Below, one piece after another: positions 17,513-25,308 of a stretch of 64,000 bases of DNA; position 1 is the first letter of the stretch; each line of letters opens with the position of its first letter. The stretch is taken from NCBI GenBank assembly GCA_004555725.1, contig SFHC01000004.1:134810-198809 (forward strand), given 5' to 3'. Position numbers and translations under genes: made by a program. This stretch comes from [Eubacterium] saphenum (GTDB taxonomy: Bacteria; Bacillota; Clostridia; Peptostreptococcales; Anaerovoracaceae). A model generated the notes under the pieces. It saw only the letters and a program-made list of their open reading frames with translations. It ran no database searches and had not been told where the DNA came from.

Positions 17513-18535
17513 TTGACACAGAGAAAGCTGAAGGACGGCGTTCTTGCACTTACTGTAATGACTGCGGCAATCATCATTATGGTATTACTCAGTGCGGGAA
17601 CTGCACATGCGACAGCGAAGGGAAAAGTCAGTGCTTATGGCGGACTTAATCTGCGAAGCGGTGCAGGGATTCAATACAGAATTCTGACCACCATTCCTAA
17701 CGGCACAACCATTACGTTAACGAGTAAGACAGGCAACTGGTATAAAACCACATATAAAGGGAAAACCGGCTGCGTGTATGCAAGTTATGTGAAAAAACTG
17801 TCCAGTTCCTCCACGACAACGGTTTCTTCGTCTTCATCCAAGACGGGATACGTAAATGCGACGGGAGGGTTGAATCTGAGGAAGGGCGCAGGCACCAAAT
17901 ACGGTGTGATCTGCGTGATTCCCAACGGTTCTGCAGTCACGGTGAAAAGCAGCAGCGGAAGCTGGTACAAGGTTGTTTACAACGGCAAGACAGGGTACGT
18001 CAGCTCCGGATTTATTTCCTGGAGTAAAACGACATCAACTCTGGTTAAACGATCTTCATCCCGGCCTTCTGCATCGACAGTAATCAGCAAGGCTGTAAGC
18101 TGGGCAATCGCGACGGCCAATGACAACAGCCACGGATACAGCCTTCTGGCGTCCAGACGCTGGGGCAGTCCGGACTATGACTGTTCAACATTTGTTGCGA
18201 GCGCATTCCGTGCAGCGGGCCTCAGTCTGACCTACGGCGGATCTTCTTCCGTTATGTACTGCGGCATTATGAAAACGATCTTTACTGCGGACGGATTTGA
18301 ATGGATCCCGTGGAGTAAGATCGGAAGTGTCAGCAATCTTAAGGTAGGCGATGTTCTCCTGGATGCCAGCGCGCATACGGAACTGTATATCGGATCCGGA
18401 AAAACTGCCGCTGCGCACTCTGACCGCGGATATCCGCAGGCAGGAGACCAGACCGGAACAGAGGTCAGCGTAGCCGGTTATTATAACAATGTCGGCGGCG
18501 TAAGCTGGGACGGCGTGCTGCGGTATGTCGGCTGA
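17513..18535 (+). CDS. Secreted peptidoglycan hydrolase with two SH3 domains and an NlpC/P60-like amidase domain
   Basis: Exported cell-wall enzyme of 340 residues. The start codon is TTG at 17513, with AAAGGAGGTG at correct spacing. A signal peptide runs through about residue 38 (AGTAHA/TAKG). Two bacterial SH3 repeats follow (GGLNLRSGAGIQYRIL and GGLNLRKGAGTKYGVI), separated by Ser/Thr linkers. The catalytic part begins near residue 185, with DYDCSTFVASAF (nucleophile C224) and HTELYIG (H288). This places it in the NlpC/P60-amidase superfamily, nearest to phage-type Amidase_5 proteins. It is single-gene and preceded by a consensus promoter and a direct-repeat array. Confidence 0.88.
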   Translation: MTQRKLKDGVLALTVMTAAIIIMVLLSAGTAHATAKGKVSAYGGLNLRSGAGIQYRILTTIPNGTTITLTSKTGNWYKTTYKGKTGCVYASYVKKLSSSSTTTVSSSSSKTGYVNATGGLNLRKGAGTKYGVICVIPNGSAVTVKSSSGSWYKVVYNGKTGYVSSGFISWSKTTSTLVKRSSSRPSASTVISKAVSWAIATANDNSHGYSLLASRRWGSPDYDCSTFVASAFRAAGLSLTYGGSSSVMYCGIMKTIFTADGFEWIPWSKIGSVSNLKVGDVLLDASAHTELYIGSGKTAAAHSDRGYPQAGDQTGTEVSVAGYYNNVGGVSWDGVLRYVG

Positions 18536-18579
18536 TTCAGCTTGCAGACGCGGCGAGACCATAACATTATATTCAATTC

Positions 18580-18614
18580 AAAACAGGGACTGCGCAGAAG
18601 CGGTCCCTGTTTTT
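18580..18614. terminator. Bidirectional terminator
   Basis: AAAACAGGGAC (18580-18590) pairs with GTCCCTGTTTTT (18603-18614). It lies between the convergent amidase and deacetylase genes and has T runs on both strands. Confidence 0.88.
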
Positions 18615-19302
18615 ACAGTGTTTTAAATTGATATCCCTGTTTCTTCAGTTCAGGCAGAACGCGTTCCAGTGTCCGGATGGTTCGTGCCGGCGCGTGATCC
18701 GATCCGCGGCCGTCATGCAGGCAGATGACTGCTCCGGGGCGCACTCTGGACAAAAGCCGATGCGCAAGGGTGTCCACGTCGGGCCGCGCGCTCCAGTCTC
18801 CGATCATGACGTTCCAAAGGACCCGCTTGATATGATGTTTTTTCAGTTCCCGGATCAGGGTCAGATTATAAAGCCCCCAGGGCGCGCGATAAAGATCGGC
18901 CGAAATGCCCAGGTCTTTCATGATATGGAGTGATCTTGACAGATCACGCTTTGCCGCACGCGGCCCCTGGAACATCGCACATTTATGAGACAGTGAATGG
19001 CTGGCAACGACGTGTCCTTCCTTCTGCATGCGGCGGATCAGTTCCGGATTCTCCCGCGCAAATTCCGCAACGGTGAAAAAGGTGGCGTGAATATGGTTTT
19101 CCGCGAGCAGATCCAGCAGTTTTCCGGTATAATCCGGATCCGGACCGTCGTCAAAGGTCAGGTACAGGACTTTCTCCGGATGAGCGGTTAATGAGAAGCG
19201 CAGCGCGTTTTCCGCGCGCAGAGAGGCTGCAGGAAGCGGCGCGTAAATGAAGTACGCGGCAGCGGAAACGGCTGCCGCGGCAAGAATCGTTTGTTTTAAC
19301 AT
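18613..19302 (-). CDS. Polysaccharide deacetylase (NodB domain), membrane anchored
   Basis: 229 residues. An N-terminal hydrophobic anchor (about residues 3-26) is followed by a NodB-homology domain: TFDDGPD with D51 and D52, ASHSLSHK supplying metal His residues, RAPWG, and LHDGRG near the end. Such enzymes remove N-acetyl groups from peptidoglycan or other wall glycans outside the membrane. It begins six bases after the glycosyltransferase stop, with its GAGG ribosome site inside the end of that gene, so the two are co-translated. Confidence 0.9.
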   Translation of the reverse strand: MLKQTILAAAAVSAAAYFIYAPLPAASLRAENALRFSLTAHPEKVLYLTFDDGPDPDYTGKLLDLLAENHIHATFFTVAEFARENPELIRRMQKEGHVVASHSLSHKCAMFQGPRAAKRDLSRSLHIMKDLGISADLYRAPWGLYNLTLIRELKKHHIKRVLWNVMIGDWSARPDVDTLAHRLLSRVRPGAVICLHDGRGSDHAPARTIRTLERVLPELKKQGYQFKTL

Positions 19303-19308
19303 ATGTCC

Positions 19309-20388
19309 TCAGGCCTCCAGTCGAAGATCGTCCATAATCGAATTGATTTCATTTCCGCGGTATTTTTCACGGATGCGGTGCATATTCTTTCCGGCGTCCT
19401 GAATCAGAGGGGTGCTGGAAATTTCATCCACAAACTCTCTGATGCCTGCGCTGCTGCCGCTCTCAATGATGCCGCCGATCTGTTCGCGCTGAATATATTC
19501 CGCGTTTTCTCGTTCATGCTGAAAGAACGGATCCAGTACAAAAATCGGCGTTTCCGAATGAATGGCTTCGGAAAGCGTCAGGCCTCCGGCTTTGGTAAGG
19601 ATAAGGTCTGCATTCTGCATGTACATCGGCACCTGATCGGTAAAACCGATTACCTGAATTCCCGGATAGGTCTGTTTCAGATGGCGGTATAATTCCCGGT
19701 TGTGGCCGGTGATGACGGTAACCCGGAATTCCGGCCTTTCCTGGAGTGCGTGCAGAAGCGCGTCAATTCCCGGAAGGATTCCGAGGCCTCCGCCCATAAC
19801 CAGAATGTTTTTTGTCCCTGAAGAGGGATCTGTATGACCGGTCTGTTCAAACTGCGGATTGACCGGAATGCCTCCGACATAGATAATGCGCGGGTTTACG
19901 CCGGACTTCCGAAGTGTTTCGGCAGTATATTCACTTCCGACAAGGTACGCGTCTGTATAATCGGCGATCCATTCCGGATAGGCGCCGATATCGGTGATGC
20001 AGGTGACAAACGGGATCTTGCTGTGAAAGTATTTTTTATAGGAACTGACGTATTTAGAACTCATCAGCCAGGTAGAAAGGATCAGATCCGGATTGTACTG
20101 GGTGACGAGCTGCTGGATGGCAAGTCCGTGACGGACCCGGGTCCGCCATGGAAACTGGCAGGTCAGAGCATCGATTTTCGCGAGGGAGTTGTAGATCCCC
20201 GGGCGGGAGTTTACCAGATAGTTGAATCCGGTGTAAATCAGCGGGTAGGAGTGCGGATAGATGTAGGGCATCAGGTCAACAATGTGAATTTCTGCTTCCG
20301 GATGCTGCCGGACGATCTGCGCCCGGATTGCCCTGGCTGCAGAAACGTGCCCCTGGCCGAATTTTGCTGTCAGTATAAGAATTTTCAT
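19309..20388 (-). CDS. MGDG-synthase-type glycosyltransferase (diacylglycerol glucosyltransferase-like)
   Basis: 359 residues from the ATG at 20388 (AAGGGG upstream). It begins MKILILTAKFGQGHVSAARA, the lipid-sugar binding N-terminus of the MGDG synthase/UgtP family. The nucleotide-sugar domain includes ILVMGGGLG and LTKAGGLTLSEAIHSETP in the GT28 C-terminal fold. Family members attach glucose or galactose to diacylglycerol to make glycolipids and lipoteichoic acid anchors at the inner face of the membrane. First gene of a two-gene operon with the deacetylase, with a four-repeat T-TAA array directly upstream. Confidence 0.88.
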   Translation of the reverse strand: MKILILTAKFGQGHVSAARAIRAQIVRQHPEAEIHIVDLMPYIYPHSYPLIYTGFNYLVNSRPGIYNSLAKIDALTCQFPWRTRVRHGLAIQQLVTQYNPDLILSTWLMSSKYVSSYKKYFHSKIPFVTCITDIGAYPEWIADYTDAYLVGSEYTAETLRKSGVNPRIIYVGGIPVNPQFEQTGHTDPSSGTKNILVMGGGLGILPGIDALLHALQERPEFRVTVITGHNRELYRHLKQTYPGIQVIGFTDQVPMYMQNADLILTKAGGLTLSEAIHSETPIFVLDPFFQHERENAEYIQREQIGGIIESGSSAGIREFVDEISSTPLIQDAGKNMHRIREKYRGNEINSIMDDLRLEA

Positions 20389-20432
20389 TTTCGGTTCCCC
20401 TTTCTCCATGAATATATGGTAGGAGAGAAATC

Positions 20433-20470
20433 TTAACATATCCTTAAATAGTCATTAAATCGGGTTAAAA
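20433..20470 (-). promoter_or_regulatory. Four T-TAA direct repeats, response-regulator-like site
   Basis: TTAACA (20433), TTAAAT (20444), TTAAAT (20455) and TTAAAA (20465) are spaced 11, 11 and 10 bases. The array sits just upstream of a possible -10 (TATATT on the minus strand, 20411-20416) of the glycosyltransferase operon. The spacing matches PhoP-family boxes of Bacillota. Confidence 0.5.
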
Positions 20471-20573
20471 CCTGAATAAAGATTGTGTGTCCGAAATATG
20501 TTGAAACGGTGAGGAAGCAGGGACAGGCGTGAACTTCTGGCCGGGTTGTTTTTGTCAGAAAAGTGTGCGTACA

Positions 20574-20661
20574 GGCGCGGCAGATGATACAATAATTTTA
20601 TCGGAAGTCTGCAGAAGTGAGGTGAGTCATGGGATGCTGTAAAAAACAGTTAAAAACTTGA
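20574..20661 (+). promoter_or_regulatory. Promoter and 10-codon leader frame upstream of prsW-like gene
   Basis: GCGGCAGATGATACAATAATTT followed by GAGGTGAGTC and an ATG at 20629. That ATG opens a frame of only ten codons (MGCCKKQLKT, stop at 20661). The same promoter-to-RBS block recurs before the Nudix gene (22604-22662). A second short frame (MDAVLLEMFNLGDE, 20685-20729) ends five bases before the prsW-like ATG and overlaps its weak RBS. Confidence 0.4.
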
Positions 20662-20734
20662 ATACCTGTGCGGGAAGTGTTACGATGGACGCGGTTTTGT
20701 TAGAGATGTTTAATCTGGGAGATGAATAATCAAA

Positions 20735-21628
20735 ATGGATTCATTACTCGATCTTGATCTGAATAACCGGAGCCGCGTCTGGTGGGTAAGTTTATTTCTG
20801 TTCTTTACGGCGTTCCTGATAGGGACGTTTCAGGAACTTTACGACATGTATCTGACTTTCCCGAAACATACGAGCAATCTGGCAGCCAGATATTATATGA
20901 TGCTGGTGTGTTTTGCTCTTCTGCTGACATACTTCATACCGTTTGTGCTGTTCATACGTTATACCTGCAGGAAGCTTGATATTTCCGGGCATCTGCCGCT
21001 GCTGGCCTTTTTCTCCGGGTGGTTTGTTCCGGGCTGGGCTGCCGGCAGCCTCAACGATCGTGCAGATCAATTGCTGAGACTGATGATTTCGCCGCACTTC
21101 GACAAGGTGTGGGGCGATGCGGCAGAAGCGCCGATTGTTGAGGAAACGCTGAAGGTCCTGGTTGTGGTATGGCTGCTCTATATTTTGGGGCGGTATATGA
21201 AGAAAGATTTTCTGGTTGCCGGAATGGCCGTGGGGATGGGATTCCAGGTTGGAGAGGACTTTGACTACATCGAAAAGCGGATCACCGGAAGCTTTCTCCA
21301 GTATTCTACGGCAATTGGGTATACAATTGATGACCGCATTTCATGGAGCCTTCTGAGTCACTGGATATACACCGCTCTGGTGGCAGTCGGCGTATATTAC
21401 ATTTTCTTCGGGCGAAAAAAGGAGCAGAGTACGCATGCAGTCCGAAGCGGCATTCTGCTGATTCTTCTCGCACTGCTGGAGCACGCTTACTGCGACTCGC
21501 CGTTTCCGCCCATACTTTTACCGGATGCCGCGACGGGCGCAGTCATGCTGCTGGTGTTCTATGTGGTGTACGTGAGGACCGTGCAGGAACAGAGGAAATT
21601 GGGATCAATCATGGAAAGTAAGGAGTAA
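20735..21628 (+). CDS. PrsW-family intramembrane metalloprotease
   Basis: 297-residue protein with about eight membrane segments. Family motifs are clear. EAPIVEETLK (glutamate pair near residue 135) carries the first motif. GFQVGEDFDYIE is the second, LSHWIYTALV the third, and ALLEHAYCD the fourth. PrsW proteases cut membrane anti-sigma factors in the membrane, and no anti-sigma factor is encoded nearby. The RBS is weak (GGGAG, 13 bases away) and overlaps a 14-codon upstream frame, so translation may be coupled. A small exported protein follows after six bases and probably shares the transcript. Confidence 0.88.
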   Translation: MDSLLDLDLNNRSRVWWVSLFLFFTAFLIGTFQELYDMYLTFPKHTSNLAARYYMMLVCFALLLTYFIPFVLFIRYTCRKLDISGHLPLLAFFSGWFVPGWAAGSLNDRADQLLRLMISPHFDKVWGDAAEAPIVEETLKVLVVVWLLYILGRYMKKDFLVAGMAVGMGFQVGEDFDYIEKRITGSFLQYSTAIGYTIDDRISWSLLSHWIYTALVAVGVYYIFFGRKKEQSTHAVRSGILLILLALLEHAYCDSPFPPILLPDAATGAVMLLVFYVVYVRTVQEQRKLGSIMESKE

Positions 21629-21634
21629 AATAAG

Positions 21635-22177
21635 ATGAAAATGAAGAGTTATGAAGAGAAAAGCAAAGCAGTAAAAATGACGGTATGCGTGCTGACAATT
21701 CTTCTGGCGGTTGTCCTGGCAGCAGGACTTCTGCCGCAGAGTGCGTACGCATCTGCGACAAAAAGCACCGGGGCGGCGAAGAAAATCACCGTGTATGCCG
21801 GCGGAAAGATGGTGAAACGCAGCGGTTACTGGGTGAAGGACACGCGAAACAGCAAGAAGCGCGTCGCTATGGTTCCGCTCGGACAGACCGCCGCGAATCT
21901 CGGCCTGAAAGTCCGGAAGAGCGGAAAAAGTAAAAAGGATGTTACGGTCACTGGCGCGCCGATGTACATGCAGTTCAGAATCGGTGAAGACGGATATTCC
22001 TTCACCACCAGCAACCCGAATCTCTGCGGCGCGACCGGCCTGATCCGGTACGGAGCGGCAGCGGCAGTCCGCGGCGGCAGAATTTACGTCCCGGCCAGGG
22101 TGTATACGGGCGTCTATATGCAGGATTCTGCGGTAAGGATTAAGGGAAATACGGTTGTCATTACGGCGGTGAAGTAA
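21635..22177 (+). CDS. Secreted protein with copper-amine-oxidase N-terminal-like domain
   Basis: 180 residues with a signal peptide ending near residue 40 (PQSAYASA). The mature part looks like the stalk domain shared by many Firmicute wall proteins: MVPLGQTAANLGLKV, a middle strand region, then GGRIYVPARVYTGVY and INGNTVVIT-like end strands. The name comes from copper amine oxidase, but no copper site is seen. It lies six bases after the prsW-like gene with AAGGAG before the ATG, so it is in the same operon. It could be a partner or substrate of that protease; this is inference. Confidence 0.7.
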   Translation: MKMKSYEEKSKAVKMTVCVLTILLAVVLAAGLLPQSAYASATKSTGAAKKITVYAGGKMVKRSGYWVKDTRNSKKRVAMVPLGQTAANLGLKVRKSGKSKKDVTVTGAPMYMQFRIGEDGYSFTTSNPNLCGATGLIRYGAAAAVRGGRIYVPARVYTGVYMQDSAVRIKGNTVVITAVK

Positions 22178-22179
22178 CA

Positions 22180-22586
22180 ATCTCAGTTGAGAGAACTGCC
22201 CGTGAGATGTGTCAATAGTTATCCATCTCTTGTTCTCGAAACCGTTGAATTCACGGAAATGAGAACACAAAAAGGAGTTTGAGTTTTTCTGTTATCGATT
22301 AGAAAAATAATCACGTTTCCGGAACGGGACATGGGTTCGCCGGGGCAGTTTGATCGAGTCGCGATGAATATCAGTATGTATACTCGCTGGTTTGGTCTCG
22401 ATATGAAAAAGCAAATGGGGAAAGCGCACGATATGTATGTGTTCTTGTACATATCGTGCGCTTTTCGGTCATATGTACCGTCCCGGCGGAGAACAGAGTT
22501 GTGCACAATTGAAGCAAACTCCTTTTTCTGTTCTGAAATCGGCCATTTTCAGGAATTTGGAAACAGAAATAATGAAAGTGCGATTG
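22180..22586 (+). repeat. 407-bp duplicated intergenic element, copy 1
   Basis: Begins CTCAGTTGAGAGAACTGCC and ends GAAAGTGCGATTG, and matches the second copy at 23250-23657 over almost its whole length. Inside, 22263-22281 and 22515-22533 form 19-base inverted ends with one mismatch (GAACACAAAAAGGAGTTTG and its complement). A perfect 17-bp hairpin lies at 22421-22437 / 22448-22464. No protein-coding sense is evident. It could be a MITE-like element or a structured RNA. Confidence 0.75.
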
Positions 22587-22659
22587 AGATCAGGTGCGGA
22601 CAGCCGCGGCAGATGGTACAATAGTTTCATTAAGAAGTATTCAGGAGTGAGGTGAAGTT

Positions 22660-23190
22660 ATGAACTATTGTATAGAATGCGGGAGTCCGCTGGAACTCCG
22701 GACGATTCCGGATGAAGGACCGGTTCCTTACTGCCCTGCGTGCAGAGCTTTTCGTTTTCCGAATTTTAATGTCAACTGCAGCATGATTGTGATGAATCCG
22801 GAACGGGACCAGATTGCTCTGATTAAGCAGTATGGCGGGGAAGAGTATATTCTGGTTGCCGGATATGTGCGCAAGGGTGAAGACGCGGAAGACACGGCAG
22901 CGCGGGAAGTGTATGAGGAACTTGGAGTCCGGGTGGCGGAAATGAAATTCAACCGGACACACTATTTTCCACCGTCAAATACACTGATGGTCAATTTTAC
23001 AGTCACAGTGGAGAGTGAAGATCTGCATCCGAATGAAGAGGTGGATTCTTACCGGTGGTTTACACGTAAGGAGGCTCGTGAACAGATCAAAAAAGGGGGA
23101 CTGGCGCAGATCTTTCTGAATGGGTATCTGGACGGGCTGAAAGAGTGCGAGTACAGGTTCCCGGATGCGGAAGAGATGAAGCTGGTGTAG
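22660..23190 (+). CDS. Nudix hydrolase with N-terminal zinc ribbon
   Basis: 176-residue pyrophosphohydrolase. The N-terminus has two CxxC knuckles (CIECG and CPACR), as in NudC-type NADH pyrophosphatases and related proteins. The Nudix box is intact: GYVRKGEDAEDTAAREVYEELGV, matching Gx5Ex7REUXEEXGU. The likely substrate is a nucleoside diphosphate derivative; it cannot be fixed by eye, and the SQPWPFPxS motif of true NudC is not seen. The gene sits between the two copies of a 407-bp repeat and shares its promoter-RBS block with the prsW-like gene, a sign of local duplication. Confidence 0.9.
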   Translation: MNYCIECGSPLELRTIPDEGPVPYCPACRAFRFPNFNVNCSMIVMNPERDQIALIKQYGGEEYILVAGYVRKGEDAEDTAAREVYEELGVRVAEMKFNRTHYFPPSNTLMVNFTVTVESEDLHPNEEVDSYRWFTRKEAREQIKKGGLAQIFLNGYLDGLKECEYRFPDAEEMKLV

Positions 23191-23249
23191 GAGAATCAGA
23201 AAAGTGAATGCCCAGGTGTGAAGTGAAACGGTGAACGGGTGGAGTAAAA

Positions 23250-23657
23250 ATATCAGTTGAGAGACCTGCCTGTGAGATGTGCTGATAATTACCCGGTTCT
23301 TGTTCTCGAAATCGTTGATTTTGTGAAAATGAGAACACAAAAAGGAGTTTGGGTTTTTCTGTTATCGATTAGAAAAATAATCGCGTTTCCGGAACAGAAA
23401 CTGAGTTCACTAAGGCATTTTGATCGAGTCGCGATGAATATCGGTATGTATATTCGCCGGTTTGGTCCTGTCATGAATAAGGCAAATGAGAAAAGTGCAC
23501 GACATGTACTTATTTTCGTACATATCGTGCACTTTTCGGTCATAAGTATCGTCCCGGTGGAGAACAGAGTTGTGCACAATTGAAGCAAACTCCTTTTTCT
23601 GTTCTGAAATTGGCTATTTTCAGGAATCCGGAAACAGAAATACTGAAAGTGCGATTG
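23250..23657 (+). repeat. 407-bp duplicated intergenic element, copy 2
   Basis: Second copy, in direct orientation. Inverted ends lie at 23333-23351 and 23586-23604, with the central hairpin at 23492-23508 / 23519-23535. One stem pair changes from C-G in copy 1 to T-A here, keeping the pairing. One other position is a mismatch in this copy. Confidence 0.75.
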
Positions 23658-24071
23658 TATACAAATATGATCTGGCGGAAGTGTTTGCACGGGAGCTTTG
23701 TTCAGGAAATTGCGGGCTCTTGATGTATCAGGAGTGCCTGTAAAGGACAAAATAAATTACTTTTATGGTATTAAAATAGGTGGCGGTGCGGGTGGAAGTC
23801 TAAGGCTGCAAAAGCTGTTAAGAAGGTATGCAAGAGTTCATGCGAGTGTCGTAACAGGTGTCGTACTTGAATTTTATTTTCCATCTGTGAAACTGATGAA
23901 AATAAAGGTATAAAAATTGTAACGCACCAGGCCGTAGCTTGCAGCGCATCGCGCATCGTTGCCGCTCGCGCTCTGCGGCAAGCCTGACAGGGGACCTTCC
24001 GCTGCTCTGTCCGCGCAGCTTCGCTGCTTGCCAATCGCAGGGACAGGTCTCCCAGGCGATGTCGATTGGGT
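23658..24071. other. Noncoding stretch with GC-rich hairpins
   Basis: No supportable gene. From about 23925 the sequence turns GC-rich and contains nested inverted repeats, for example GTTGCCGC/GCGGCAAG and GGGGACC/GGTCTCCC-like pairs. It also has a GCCAATCGCAG string that recurs in the repeat block near 31110. The left half is unremarkable and AT-rich. Confidence 0.4.
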
Positions 24072-24097
24072 ATCGGGTGTTCGAATCGCTTGGATTG

Positions 24098-24136
24098 TAC
24101 GAAAAAAACAGGCCCTTTCGGACCTGTTTTTTTCGT
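24098..24136. terminator. Bidirectional terminator next to tRNA-Arg
   Basis: TACGAAAAAAACAGG, a short GC loop region and CCTGTTTTTTTCGTA form a symmetric stem with T runs on both strands. It directly follows the tRNA 3-prime end on the minus strand. Confidence 0.88.
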
Positions 24137-24137
24137 A

Positions 24138-24210
24138 TGCACCAGAGGCGATTCGAACACCCGACGCACGGTTTAGGAAACCGACGCTCTATCCCCTGAG
24201 CTACTGGTGC
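24138..24210 (-). tRNA. tRNA-Arg (anticodon CCT)
   Basis: Read on the minus strand: acceptor GCACCAG, D-arm AGCTCAGGGGATAGAGC, anticodon loop TTTCCTAAA (CCT), T-arm GGTGTTCGAATC, and the complementary acceptor CTGGTGC plus discriminator A. CCA is not encoded. Followed by a strong terminator. A 17-base copy of its T-arm region appears in opposite orientation at about 24073-24089. Confidence 0.95.
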
Positions 24211-24379
24211 GCATCAACACCCCTTATTTTATCATTGATTGGCAGGGTTTTCAATGGAAGAATGGAATGCGGTGTTATAATGGAAGTGGGTTTTCAACAG
24301 GAAACCGCAGCCGGTGCGGAAAGATTTTTGCGGAGAAATTGGGGTAGTTTGGGATAGAAGGAAGAAGGGACGAAGGCGG

Positions 24380-25195
24380 ATGAGTAATTTTTGGAGGTAC
24401 CGGACGTATTTACCGGCGGGGACGGGGTACGCGTATTTCAGCCGGCCGCATATTCTGATGCTGTCGATTATAACTGCGGCGGTGGTGTGTACATATTTTT
24501 GGAGCCGGCATGTGACGGCGCATACCCGGCAGGTGGTGCTGAAGGTTATTCCGGTGGGAATGACAGTGATGGAGGTATTCAAGGACTGGCTGCTGGAAAT
24601 TCAGGGCGCGGACATGATCGGTTATCTGCCGCTACAGCTATGCAGTCTGGGCGTGCTGGTGTTCTATTTTGCGGCGTTTTCACAAAGGCCTCGGGTGGAG
24701 CGGTTTTTCGGGGAAGTTGCCTGTGTGCTGATTGCGCCGGGGGCAGTTACGGCGCTCCTTTTTCCGAACTGGAATCATTCGTATATGCTCTGGAGTATTT
24801 TCAGCATCCACAGTTACGGGTGGCACACGATGCTGCTTCTGTTTCCGATCATTTACACGGCTGAGGATGTCATGCATCGAGAAGACGGGCGAACCACAGT
24901 TTCCATCCGTCATATCTGGTATTCTGTGCTGTTTCTGTGCGTGGTTGTTCCGCCGGTTATGTGGTTTGACAAGCGGTTCGACTGTAACTATATGTTCCTG
25001 AACTGGCCGTCTAAGGGCAGTCCGCTGGTCTGGCTCTCGGACAGGATGGGCAATCCCGGTTATCTCGTCGGGTTTGCGATTATGGTGTTCCTGATTCTGC
25101 TGGCGATATATTTGAGTGTGGAGTTTCTGCGGGCGGTTCGCAGGCGCTCGTTCGTATCTCCGCGGCACTGTGTGGAGGGCGGAGGCCGGCGGTGA
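24380..25195 (+). CDS. YwaF/TIGR02206-type integral membrane protein
   Basis: 271-residue protein with about seven membrane segments. It begins MSNFWRYRTYLPAGTGYAYFS. It includes the conserved LPLQLCSLGV and ALLFPNWNHSYMLWSIFSIHSYGWHT segments seen in YwaF-like proteins of Bacillota. DCNYMFLNWPSKGSPLVW, typical of the family's last third, is also present. Function is unknown. The chosen ATG at 24380 lies close behind a GAAGGCGG stretch; an earlier ATG at 24314 is less likely. It is monocistronic and convergent with the glycine cleavage operon. Confidence 0.82.
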   Translation: MSNFWRYRTYLPAGTGYAYFSRPHILMLSIITAAVVCTYFWSRHVTAHTRQVVLKVIPVGMTVMEVFKDWLLEIQGADMIGYLPLQLCSLGVLVFYFAAFSQRPRVERFFGEVACVLIAPGAVTALLFPNWNHSYMLWSIFSIHSYGWHTMLLLFPIIYTAEDVMHREDGRTTVSIRHIWYSVLFLCVVVPPVMWFDKRFDCNYMFLNWPSKGSPLVWLSDRMGNPGYLVGFAIMVFLILLAIYLSVEFLRAVRRRSFVSPRHCVEGGGRR

Positions 25196-25239
25196 TTCTC
25201 CTTGGCGAGTGGATTTTGTCGACAAAAAGTAATGCGCAA

Positions 25240-25282
25240 GAAAACAGCCCATCAGTACCTGTAGAATCGGGTGCTGATGGGC
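25240..25282 (-). terminator. Terminator of the glycine cleavage operon
   Basis: GCCCATCAGTACC (25247-25259) pairs with GGTGCTGATGGGC (25270-25282). The minus strand continues into TGTTTTCTT. Confidence 0.85.
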
Positions 25283-25308
25283 ATTGTTGATGTGTCTTGG
25301 TGCAAGGG

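Noticed and set aside
23698..23913. 71-codon frame after repeat copy 2
   Set aside because: No ribosome binding site and no recognisable protein; it lies in noncoding sequence between the repeat and the tRNA.
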